From the NCBI GenBank assembly GCA_025667525.1, contig CM046881.1, positions 24,129,580 through 24,193,579 of the forward strand: a stretch of 64,000 bases of DNA, in the 5' to 3' direction. Numbering within the stretch: the first letter of the stretch is position 1; each line of letters begins with the position of its first letter. This DNA is from Glebionis coronaria (Eukaryota > Streptophyta > Magnoliopsida > Asterales > Asteraceae). Shown piece by piece: positions 50,031-58,721 of the stretch. Position numbers and translations under genes: made by a program. The notes under the pieces were generated by a model. It worked only from the letters and a program-made list of their open reading frames with translations. It made no database searches and was not told the origin of the DNA.

Positions 50031-50415
50031 CCATCGGAAAGTTAGGGTTTTCCACATTGCGACGGATAGCAACACCACATTCCGATAGTGACAGTATTGG
50101 CATAAGGGTTTTTGCATTCCGATCCGGGATTGCGACAGGAGTATCTTTACCTCATTCCGATCTGGGGATTGCGATCGCATATTGCGATCGCTCTTTCCGA
50201 CGGTTCTTGAGGCTTACTTAGACGAAGTGCTGCCCAATTTCCCTTAGCCTCATTCCGATAGGACACATTTCGATCTGGACTACATTGCGATCTGAGGGTG
50301 TTAGGTTATTCCGATCTGAAAAGGTGACATATTCCGATCTGGGTTTCTTCAACATTCCGATAGGTGGTGTGTTCATTCCGATGGTAAGGTTGATCGGAAT
50401 ACATTCCGATCTGGG
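50031..50415 (+). repeat. ATTCCGAT / ATTGCGAT motif array in E LTR
   Basis: About 18 copies of an 8-nt core, ATT(C/G)CGA(T/C), often extended to CATTCCGATCTGGG, irregularly spaced over 385 bp, mostly in one orientation. Near the end one copy is inverted, giving GATCGGAATACATTCCGATC (50392-50411). It includes ATTGCGATCGCATATTGCGA-type repeats around 50167-50191. Present in all four LTRs: 45578-45963 (minus), 57317-57702, 59063-59449 (minus). Confidence 0.85.
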
Positions 50416-50759
50416 TTAATTTTTATGTTTTGTCTTGTTTAATTTTTAGTTTATGTCTAATTTAATTTCCGTCACGCTTTTATTTTTAGTCATTTAATTA
50501 TTTTACTTTCCGTCACGTTTTTAAATATCGCACATTTACTTTTTAAATAGACTTAGATTTATTTTTCACGTTCTTTAAATACTTGCCCTTTTGCTTAACG
50601 ACATTTACTTTAAGTCTTGCACATTTAAATTTAAAAACAACCAAAATTATTTGTTTCCACCAAAATAAAACTGAGTCACATAGAAAGCCTAGATCAATTC
50701 GATTAGACCAATATCAACGAACACAATCTTTTTAATTAGGGAAAAACCTAGTTATTAAA

Positions 50760-50774
50760 TGGCGCCGCTGCCGG
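50760..50774 (+). other. Primer-binding site of E1 (tRNA-Asp type)
   Basis: TGGCGCCGCTGCCGG, 2 bp after the LTR. It matches the complement of the plant tRNA-Asp 3' end, recalled as TGGCGCCGTTGCCGGGGA, with one mismatch, then diverges. tRNA-Asp priming is known for Athila and related elements. Confidence 0.8.
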
Positions 50775-51022
50775 CTCTTTTCGTTAAGATCGATAGTTTT
50801 CTGTGAGAGACACGTTGCTTTTTGGGATCCGTTCACTTGTGAACGTTATTTTTCTTGCATAAAAAAAAAAAAAAAAAAAAATCAAAAAAATCATAAACAT
50901 TTAAAAAATTAATAAAAATCCATAAAAATTAAAAATTTCAAAAATCCAAAAAGATTTTATCTTTCTTGTGTATATATATTGTCTTTGTGTTTGGTTTTGT
51001 TTTCTTTTGCATTTTCAGGTGT
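50775..51022 (+). other. E1 5' leader
   Basis: Holds an A-run (about 50861-50881), an AT-rich stretch, and a pyrimidine-rich tract ending TTTTGCATTTTCAG at 51018, which looks like a 3' splice site 5 bp before the gag ATG. In the copy at 58061-58321 the A-run is longer. Confidence 0.6.
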
Positions 51023-54000
51023 ATGCGTACTAGATCTTCTAATTATCAAGAGCCCGAGCCTCAAGAAGATTTAGATATGGCAGGTGTTAACAACAACATT
51101 CCACCGAACCTGAATAATAATAATAACAACAATGCTCTTCCACAGCCCGATCTTCGGACCATGGAGGAACTTTGTCAACCAACAATGTTTGGACGAGGAG
51201 GACCGATTGCGCCGATGCAAATCAACGCTCCTGAGTTTTCGTTGAAGCACCACATGATTCAGCAAGTACAAACAAACCCATTTAGAGGATTGCCTGATGA
51301 TGATGCCAACAAACACCTCGACAAGTTCATTACTATCACCCAGAGCATGAAGTTGGCTGGTGCCACAATGGATGAACTTCGCCTACAACTCTTTCCACAT
51401 ACTCTATTACATCATGCTGAGAAATGGTTTGATCGTCTCCCGAAGAATTCTATTCACACTTGGGATGACATGACTCAACGATTTTTGTCGCGCTACTTTC
51501 CACCATCCATGGTCACAAGCCTTCGCAATCAGATCAGCGGATTCATGCAAGATCCCGATGAATCTCTTTTCGATGCATGGGAGAGATATAATGTCTTGAT
51601 CGACCGTTGTCCAAACCACAATATGCTTCCGGTCACCTTGATCGATACTTTCTACAACGGATTGACTTTTCGAGATCGTGATACGATTAATGCAGCCGCC
51701 GGTGGCACATTCATGAAAAGGAGACCCGAGGAGTGTAGAGAGCTTATTGAGAACATGACTACTCATCACAAAAACTGGGATTCCTCTGCTTCTTCAAGGA
51801 ATAATCCGAGAGTCAATGTTTCCTCCACCTCAGCGAACCCTGATATGACCGAACTCACCCGTGTGCTGACTGAAATGAGCAGAAGTATGCAACTCTTGGC
51901 TTCAAACCAACAACAACAACAACAAGTTAAAGCTGTTGCTACTCTTTGTGAAACATGCGGCGGTCCTCACTCATACACCGATTGTCCTTCTACACAAGGA
52001 AATCCGGAAAATGTGTATGCAGCTTATGGTAATTATTCACCGGAAAATTACCAAGCTCGACCTCAAGGGGATAGAAATCTGCTGAGCTACCGATCCAACA
52101 ATTACCTTTCACCCGGTTTTTCTCCTCAAAACCAAAACCCCGCCAACAACTACACTAGAAGCAACCAAATCCCACCTAGAGCTTCTAATCCTTATCACCC
52201 ACCCACCCAACAAACCTTACCCATTAATCCCGATGTTGAGGCCATCATGAGAACCCAAGGTGAGCAAATCAAGAACTTGCAGAGCCAAATTATCAATCTT
52301 AAAGGAGATATTACCAAGCAAGGAAATGAGATAAGATCCGAGCTTCGAGATAATATTCAATCCTCCTTCAGCAGTCAAACCAATGATTTGAAGAATATGC
52401 TTGCTAGTTTCTTGCCAGCCGCTCAACCTTCTTCTTCAAGTTCTCTACCTTCAAACACCGTCACTAACCCGCGAGCCAATGTGAGTGCTATTACTACTCG
52501 TAGTGGAGTCACCATCGCAGGACCACCAATCCCACCACCATCATCTACACCTCCTCCACCACCATGTATCCCTACTCCTCCTACACCTAGTATTAGTGCA
52601 CCATTACCGTCTCCGCCTCGACGTGATGAAGTTCCCGCCAATGACCCTTCAACATCTCAACCTTTACCCACACCTACACCCTCACCACCCAAACCTAATA
52701 TCCCTTATCCCTCTCGCTTGGGCAAGAACAAAATGCTAAACAAGGAGGACGCTCAAGTGACTAGCTATATCAAGATGATTTCTCAAATGAACTTCAACAT
52801 TAGCTTTCTTGAGGCGCTTGTCCACATGCCCAAATTTGTTAAAGCATTTAAGGAATTGCTTAACAAGAAGGAGAAGCTTATTGAACTCGCCAACACACGC
52901 TTAAATGAAAACTGCTCAGCAGTTATTCTTAAAGAATTACCGGAAAAGCTTGGAGATCCCGGTCGATTTGTGTTGCCTTGCGTGTTCAACAAAACTGAAG
53001 AATTTACTGCCCTTGCTGATCTCGGGGCTAGTATTAATTTGATGCCTTTGAGTGTTTGGAGAACACTATCATTGCCCGACCTCACTCCAACAAAGATGAC
53101 TCTAGAACTTGCAAATCGCACTCTCGCTTACCCTGTTGGTATAGCCGAAGATGTGTTCATTAAAGTTGGCACATTTACTTTCCCGGTCGATTTTGTCGTA
53201 GTTGATTATGAAATGGACCCTCGTATTCCTTTAATACTTGGTCGGCCATTCTTGAGAACCGGACGTGCTTTAGTAGATGTGGCCGAAGGTGAGTTAATCC
53301 TACGAGTCGGGGATGATGCAAAAGTTTTCAAAATGGGGAAGCTTACTAGTTTAACTTTTGGAGGCCGAGAATCAGTGAATATGATTAATGTGCTAGATGA
53401 CTTTACCGTCTACGAAAATCCTCTATTCGACTCTTGCATCGATAATCCACTTTTTCATGATGAGGTGGATGATTTTCTCCCTACTTTGGACGCTTCTCCC
53501 ATTTATGATTCATCACCAGTCTTTGACGCTTATGATGATGATGATTCTAGCTCAGATTCGGATGATTTTGAGTGTACTTCTGAGTATCCCGAGCTGCCCA
53601 CTTTCGATGATTTTGATGAGGCTGATACTCTCTCGAGCGATTCTTCACATGATGAAGATCCTCCACCATCACTCGATCCTACTTTGGACGATTATTCATT
53701 TGAGGAAGATTTCTCTGACTTTCTCAACACATACTTCCCTCATGAGAGTGATGCTCCTCCTTTTGACTTTGAAGATTATCTCCTTGATCCTACTTTGGAT
53801 TTGAAGAGCATTTTGTCAAAGGAGAAGAAACCAGTCGACACCGAAATCCGTTGCACGTATGATTTGACACCTCTTTGTCCCACTTCTGAGGACGAGGTTG
53901 TGCTTCTTTGCGGATCTTCTTCACACTCGGCTGAGCCTGAGTGCTATTTTCCCCTGAAGGAAAAGGTGTTCGACCCCGGTATTGAAGTCTTTAGGCCATC

Positions 54001-54217
54001 TCAGTATCCACCTGATGAAATAAAAGGAAAAATCTTTGGAAATTTTGAAGACATGCTTGCACCGCTTCATACTTGCTTCTACTGTGCTCCGTCACTGCTT
54101 AAGGGAACCTTGCCACTTCTCCTTTGGCTTGCCTTGTTCGCCTTAAGCTCTTGCTTATTGATGGATGAAAACTATGTCTTCGATCCTGGTGGATTTCTTT
54201 CATGCTACTTCCGTTGA
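51023..54217 (+). CDS. Gag-protease polyprotein of E1 with acidic tail and hydrophobic C-terminus
   Basis: 1064 aa. The start is ATG at 51023 (MRTRSSNYQEPE); an upstream in-frame ATG at 50966 would add a hydrophobic 19-residue stretch overlapping the putative splice acceptor and is less likely. Order: Asn-rich N-terminus; Gag capsid domain (about 70-250; WFDRLPKNS, RYFPPS, DTFYNGL); zinc knuckle CX2CX3HX4C at 309-321; coiled-coil-like segment (about 410-460); ITTRSG and a proline-rich stretch (about 500-572) ending PYPSRL; aspartic protease with Asp666 (DLGASINLMP) and PLILGRPFLR; an Asp/Ser-rich acidic region (about 800-930); and a hydrophobic run (TLPLLLWLALFALSSCLL, about 1025-1043) near the end. 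No polymerase. Gag would assemble particles and protease would cleave; RT and integrase must come from a partner. Intact frame, so possibly still expressed. Confidence 0.85.
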   Translation: MRTRSSNYQEPEPQEDLDMAGVNNNIPPNLNNNNNNNALPQPDLRTMEELCQPTMFGRGGPIAPMQINAPEFSLKHHMIQQVQTNPFRGLPDDDANKHLDKFITITQSMKLAGATMDELRLQLFPHTLLHHAEKWFDRLPKNSIHTWDDMTQRFLSRYFPPSMVTSLRNQISGFMQDPDESLFDAWERYNVLIDRCPNHNMLPVTLIDTFYNGLTFRDRDTINAAAGGTFMKRRPEECRELIENMTTHHKNWDSSASSRNNPRVNVSSTSANPDMTELTRVLTEMSRSMQLLASNQQQQQQVKAVATLCETCGGPHSYTDCPSTQGNPENVYAAYGNYSPENYQARPQGDRNLLSYRSNNYLSPGFSPQNQNPANNYTRSNQIPPRASNPYHPPTQQTLPINPDVEAIMRTQGEQIKNLQSQIINLKGDITKQGNEIRSELRDNIQSSFSSQTNDLKNMLASFLPAAQPSSSSSLPSNTVTNPRANVSAITTRSGVTIAGPPIPPPSSTPPPPPCIPTPPTPSISAPLPSPPRRDEVPANDPSTSQPLPTPTPSPPKPNIPYPSRLGKNKMLNKEDAQVTSYIKMISQMNFNISFLEALVHMPKFVKAFKELLNKKEKLIELANTRLNENCSAVILKELPEKLGDPGRFVLPCVFNKTEEFTALADLGASINLMPLSVWRTLSLPDLTPTKMTLELANRTLAYPVGIAEDVFIKVGTFTFPVDFVVVDYEMDPRIPLILGRPFLRTGRALVDVAEGELILRVGDDAKVFKMGKLTSLTFGGRESVNMINVLDDFTVYENPLFDSCIDNPLFHDEVDDFLPTLDASPIYDSSPVFDAYDDDDSSSDSDDFECTSEYPELPTFDDFDEADTLSSDSSHDEDPPPSLDPTLDDYSFEEDFSDFLNTYFPHESDAPPFDFEDYLLDPTLDLKSILSKEKKPVDTEIRCTYDLTPLCPTSEDEVVLLCGSSSHSAEPECYFPLKEKVFDPGIEVFRPSQYPPDEIKGKIFGNFEDMLAPLHTCFYCAPSLLKGTLPLLLWLALFALSSCLLMDENYVFDPGGFLSCYFR

Positions 54218-54227
54218 TGATCAAGGT

Positions 54228-54280
54228 CGAGTCAGGCTCACGACTCGGTTAACAAAAACCAAGCGCTTCTTGGGAGGCAA
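54228..54280 (+). promoter_or_regulatory. Post-stop stem-loop cluster in E1
   Basis: CGAGTC/GACTCG (54228-54247), CCAAG/CTTGG (54259-54273) or the shorter AAG/CTT aligned with A, and TGGG/CCCA (54271-54284). The second and third stems overlap by three bases and would be alternatives. Shares the CCCATGC ending with A and B. Confidence 0.45.
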
Positions 54281-56202
54281 CCCATGCATCTATCTTTCCG
54301 CTTTCTATATCATAAGTGTAGGGGGGACCCTTTGGATTGCTATTTCCTCTCCTCACTTCTTAATCAGGGATTCGAGCTTCAATGATCCACTCTTAATGAT
54401 TCTTGACGACCCGTGATTCCGTGTTCTACTTCTTCCCGGTTCTATCCTAAACTCTTTTCGATTCACTATTTTATATTTTCTCAATATTAAAATAGGAATC
54501 CCTTTAGTTGTCTTTTCCTTAGCAAGATTTAAACAACGTGCACAATGTCCTAAGTGTAGGGGAGTTTCCTCCCACATGCTTAAACATTGAGGACAATGTT
54601 TATCTTAAGTGTAGGGGGGACTTCTATCGAAGTTAAGTGGTCTTTTCCTTGTATTTGTCCTCATTTTAACCGGAAAATCAATTTTTCGACATTTTTCAAA
54701 ATTTTTGATCTATTTTGGCCTATTAGTTTTTTCCCTTTGTATAGTTATTTTCTTTCCTTATTAGAATAAATGTTTAATAACTGGTTTTAATTTTCAAGCG
54801 TTGTGAATCTTTTAACTCAATCCGAGTTTACTCTAGCTAGTATCCTTAACGTGTTTAAGTCAAGTTTTGCTAGGCTTTTATATAGGGAGCTATAAAACGC
54901 GAAAGTCTTAACTCTCACGGGTTAAGAACAAGAACTTTTCGCAAGTTCCTATAATTGATCCTAGAGAGTCGTTTATCAAGGGAACTTTAAGATGCGATTT
55001 CTAAACTTGAAAGAGTCTAAGAATTTGCAAGATCCTATAGGCGACTCGAAAACCCAAAATTTTGATTTAATAGGCTAAGTATCCACGAGTCTCATTACTT
55101 GAGATTTTAAACTGTGGAGAACGAGAGATGATAGAGCCAATTATAAGTCGGTATTCTTTCGTGGATTTATGTGAGTTAATTATAAGCCTATTCTCCCATC
55201 GCTTGCTAATAAATTTATCGGCTAATAAATAAGGTTGTACAATTTGAAAAGTTACTTAGCTTCTAGCCCCAGATCGTTTAAAAGTTGCTCGGTAATGACG
55301 AGAGTTCATAGCCAAGGCATAACTTATGAAGCGGGGCGCGAAGATTGGCGAGTCCGAAAAGGCCCTAACAAGGCATGAGGGCTATGTTTTGTTGCTAAAG
55401 ATCCAAAAGTTATGTGAAGAATCATTTATCGAAAATCAATATGAAGGATCGAGACACACGACGAAAAGCAAAAACTCCCAAAAAGTCATGGAGAAGTGTA
55501 TCCGAAAAGACCCTAACAAGGTATGAGGATAAATAGATCCAAGTCAATAAAGGAGGCGGATCGTTGTATATCAAAATCCAAAATAAAGATTGGAGAAAAA
55601 TGAAGAAGTCGTGGTCCATATATGAAGAATCTCTCAAAAATTCCAAGTGAAGAAATTCCATTTATGAAGAGAAGACCATTATTTCATGCATGTCTCTCAA
55701 AGATTTGAAGTATGAAGTCGCTGCCAAATATCGGCCCGAGAAAGGTCTCAAATCGCGAACCAAGTTATGCCAAGATATGAACTTTTTGATATCCCGAGAA
55801 GCAGTTTTAAAAGATTTGGTCCTTTAGCTAACTATTGATTAAATCGTGCACCTTATTTTCAGACTAAATAACTATCTTAATAAGTCGAACAATGCATCCT
55901 CGTGATCATTCAAGACAAATAATAAAATATAAGAGATACCCATAGGAATAAGGGAGTCTAAGTGAATAATTGGCCCACATGAGTTCGTGTTAGTTTACTA
56001 ACTTATAATAACAATGATCTCGTTTTTAAGCTTGGTTTGGAGAAAGTGAAAAGTTGAGGATGATGATTATTCATGACATTTTCAAAACCCAAGGTATGCT
56101 TTTAATTTCTTTGCTTTGCATTTTTGTAATCTTCTATCTCTTTAATAAAGGCCAACGTGGATTGATTATGATGAAAAGTGTAAACATGCTTTGTAACTAA
56201 TG

Positions 56203-56225
56203 CATTGCATGAGGACATTGCAATG
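56203..56225 (+). promoter_or_regulatory. Pre-PPT hairpin of E1
   Basis: CATTGC/GCAATG outer helix, ATG/CAT inner helix, AGGA loop, one bulged T. Compared with A and B, the inner G-C pair has become A-T, a paired change. Confidence 0.6.
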
Positions 56226-56228
56226 GTC

Positions 56229-56242
56229 AAGTGTAGGGGATT
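56229..56242 (+). promoter_or_regulatory. Polypurine tract of E1
   Basis: AAGTGTAGGGGATT immediately before TGATAGG of the LTR. Confidence 0.75.
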
Positions 56243-58043
56243 TGATAGGTGTGTAAACACCCATCTTTTCTACCACTTAATTACAATAATAACCGGACCA
56301 AAACGTGTATTTTATGTCTTTTATGTCGGAATTATGCGTGGTTTGTGTTTTTGTTGTGATTTAGGATGAAAAGGTGAAAAGTGGAGAAAACACGGACATT
56401 CACGGGCATTTACGGGCTTTTATTGAAGAAAAGGATGAAAGACGAAGTCAAGAAGTCAAGAGTGCAAAAAGAACGGAAGTCCACGACCAATTCTAAAGAT
56501 TTATCGAAGAAAAAGTCAAAAGACGGAAGTTTATCAAAAGCCGAAGAATTCAAGTCTACTTTATTGAAGAATTTAAAGACGAATTCGAAGAAATCCCGAA
56601 GCCAAAAGTCCCTTAATTCCAAGATTAACAAAAAGATTAAGAAGGAAGGACTTGATGGCGCAATTAAGAAGAAAGGAAGGAGAGGAGGAAGCTTCCTCTA
56701 ACCATCCCTTATCACCTATAAATACCCACCATTTCACTTCATTTACTCTTGTTGACTAATAGTGACAATTAGTTCTTCCATGGTTGGTGGCTTGACAAAC
56801 CATTCTTCCACATTTACTTTTAATGCACCTTTAATTACTTGCACTTTTAATTACATGTTTTGCACCTTAATTACCTTTTAATTCCAAGTAAGTTTTCAAT
56901 TTGTGTTCTTTAAATTCTTGTCTTACCATTCTTTATCATTTGATCAAGTTCTTTTTATCAATCTCATTCTACCTTTCTCTCTTTTTATTTCGGCTTGAAT
57001 TGCGGATTAAGCAAGGTTTTGCTTAATCCATTTGCTTATCTTGATTAAAGTTTCGTCCTTTTTATTTCCACCTACGAAATAAGCCACGAGATTGACAACC
57101 TTGTGTGCTTATTTGGGATTTTTCTTAAGTGTTTTGAAAGTTTTCTTTAAAGTTTTGATTTTATTGGTTTGATTTCATTTAAGTTTCGTGTTTAAAAGTT
57201 TGAAAGACTTTAACTTTCTAGCTTATTGTTTCGTTTTGATTTCATTTCATTAAAGTTTTTGGTAACTGCTTATTAGAATAGCTTATTTAGTTCTTGTGCT
57301 TATTACCAAGTTGGTTCCATCGGAAAGTTAGGGTTTTCCACATTGCGACGGATAGCAACACCACATTCCGATAGTGACAGTACTGGCATAAGGGTTTTTG
57401 CATTCCGATCCGGGATTGCGACAGGAGTATCTTTACCTCATTCCGATATGGGGATTGCGATCGCATATTGCGATCGCTCTTTCCGACGGTTCTTGAGGCT
57501 TACTTAGACGAAGTGCTGCCCAATTTCCCTTAGCCTCATTCCGATAGGACACATTTCGATCTGGACTACATTGCGATCTGAGGGTGTTAGGTTATTCCGA
57601 TCTGAAAAGGTGACATATTCCGATCTGGGTTTCTTCAACATTCCGATAGGTGGTGTGTTCATTCCGATGGTAAGGTTGATCGGAATACATTCCGATCTGG
57701 GTTAATTTTTATGTTTTGTCTTGTTTAATTTTTAGTTTATGTCTAATTTAATTTCCGTCACGCTTTTATTTTTAGTCATTTAATTATTTTACTTCCCGTC
57801 ACGTTTTTAAATATCGCACATTTACTTTTTAAATAGACTTAGATTTATTTTTCACGTTCTTTAAATACTTGCCCTTTTGCTTAACGACATTTACTTTAAG
57901 TCTTGCACATTTAAATTTAAAAACAACCAAAATTATTTGTTTCCACCAAAATAAAACTGAGTCACATAGAAAGCCTAGATCAATTCGATTAGACCAATAT
58001 CAACGAACACAATCTTTTTAATTAGGGAAAAACCTAGTTATTA
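56243..58043 (+). repeat. Family E LTR (3' LTR of E1, also 5' LTR of a truncated next unit)
   Basis: 1801 bp, TGATAGGTGTG to CTAGTTATTA. TATA box at 56717-56724 (one base missing just upstream relative to the 5' LTR). Followed after 2 bp by a PBS, so a further interior began here. Confidence 0.92.
56717..56724 (+). promoter_or_regulatory. TATA box of second plus-strand E LTR
   Basis: TATAAATA in CACCTATAAATACCC. Points right, toward the minus-strand LTR at 58722-60523, whose own TATA points left. Confidence 0.6.
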
Positions 58044-58045
58044 AA

Positions 58046-58060
58046 TGGCGCCGCTGCCGG
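58046..58060 (+). other. Primer-binding site of truncated E unit
   Basis: TGGCGCCGCTGCCGG, identical to the E1 PBS, 2 bp after the LTR. Confidence 0.8.
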
Positions 58061-58143
58061 CTCTTTTCGTTAAGATCGATAGTTTTCTGTGAGAGACACG
58101 TTGCTTTTTGGGATCCGTTCACTTGTGAACGTTATTTTTCTTG

Positions 58144-58181
<38 letters not shown>

Positions 58182-58321
58182 CAAAAAAATCATAAACATT
58201 TAAAAAATTAATAAAAATCCATAAAAATTAAAAATTTCAAAAATCCAAAAAGATTTTATCTTTCTTGTGTATATATATTGTCTTTGTGTTTGGTTTTGTT
58301 TTCTTTTGCATTTTCAGGTGT

Positions 58322-58489
58322 ATGCGTACTAGATCTTCTAATTATCAAGAGCCCGAGCCTCAAGAAGATTTAGATATGGCAGGTGTTAACAACAACATTC
58401 CACCGAACCTGAATAATAATAATAACAACAATGCTCTTCCACAGCCCGATCTTCGGACCATGTAGGAACTTTGTCAACCAACGCTCCTC
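58322..58489 (+). pseudogene. Truncated start of E gag with early stop
   Basis: ATG at 58322 and 46 further codons identical in wording to the E1 Gag start, then TAG at 58463-58465 (GAG in E1). About 45 bp that follow in E1 are missing, joined through a CAAC repeat, and E1 similarity ends at GCTCCT (58488). A dead gag fragment left between the two inverted halves. Confidence 0.8.
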
Positions 58490-58702
58490 ATAAAAAATGT
58501 TATATATATTAAAAAATGAATAATGTTATATAATTATGCCTAAAATCATAATGAATATATATTAGGGTAATCAAAAATGAATAATAACTCGTCATTATTC
58601 ATTATGCCTCAAAAATGTTATATATATTCGCATAATCAACGCTCCTCTTGATTTTTTTAATGATTTGAAATGGTATTTAATGGATTATACCGCATTAATT
58701 TT
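58479..58702. other. AT-rich joint between inverted E halves
   Basis: A 147-bp AT-rich segment (58490-58636) lies between two copies of CAACGCTCCTC (58479-58489 and 58637-58647). It contains a direct repeat of AAAATGTTATATATATT (about 58495 and 58613) and a short inverted repeat, ATGAATAAT/ATTATTCAT (about 58584-58609). Another 55 bp of unrecognised sequence leads to the minus-strand PBS. No gene. Confidence 0.55.
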
Positions 58703-58719
58703 CCCCGGCAGCGGCGCCA
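58703..58719 (-). other. Primer-binding site of minus-strand E unit
   Basis: Read on the minus strand: TGGCGCCGCTGCCGGGG, two tRNA-Asp-matching bases longer than in E1. The leader after it (toward lower coordinates) is unlike the E1 leader. Confidence 0.8.
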
Positions 58720-58721
58720 TT

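Larger units (their letters stand above)
48956..50757 (+). repeat. Family E LTR (5' LTR of E1), 1802 bp
   Basis: Starts TGATAGGTGTGTAAACACC after a polypurine tract and ends CTAGTTATTA two bases before the PBS. U3 contains a Lys-rich open frame (49094-49414). TATA box at 49431-49438. A GCTTATT cluster (about 49690-50030) and the ATTCCGAT array (50031-50415) follow, inferred to be transcribed. About eight differences from the LTR at 56243-58043. Confidence 0.92.
54218..56242 (+). other. E1 3' noncoding region
   Basis: No gene. Begins with post-stop stems (54228-54280). Purine tracts resembling the polypurine tract occur at about 54316, 54551 and 54607. Hairpins are at 54560-54573 (GGGAG/CTCCC) and 54581-54602 (TAAACATTG-AGGA-CAATGTTTA), with a pre-PPT hairpin at 56203-56225. 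The first 70 bp align with the post-integrase sequence of A and B, suggesting that E arose by loss of RT-integrase from an Athila-type ancestor. Confidence 0.75.
48956..58043 (+). mobile_element. E1: complete GAG-PRO-only Athila-like unit (9.1 kb)
   Basis: LTR, PBS, 5' leader with an A-run, a single 1064-codon Gag-protease frame, 2 kb noncoding region, polypurine tract, LTR. No RT, RNase H or integrase. It therefore resembles the non-autonomous plant elements that keep a gag domain (TR-GAG-like), here with protease. LTRs differ by about 0.4% by eye. No target duplication is expected or seen, because both LTRs run into further E interior sequence. Confidence 0.9.

Noticed and set aside
45235..50757. 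Palindrome explained purely as an unsplit-hairpin read artifact
   Set aside because: Arms differ at several scattered positions and the spacer is colinear with another copy; kept as a caveat, not as the preferred reading.
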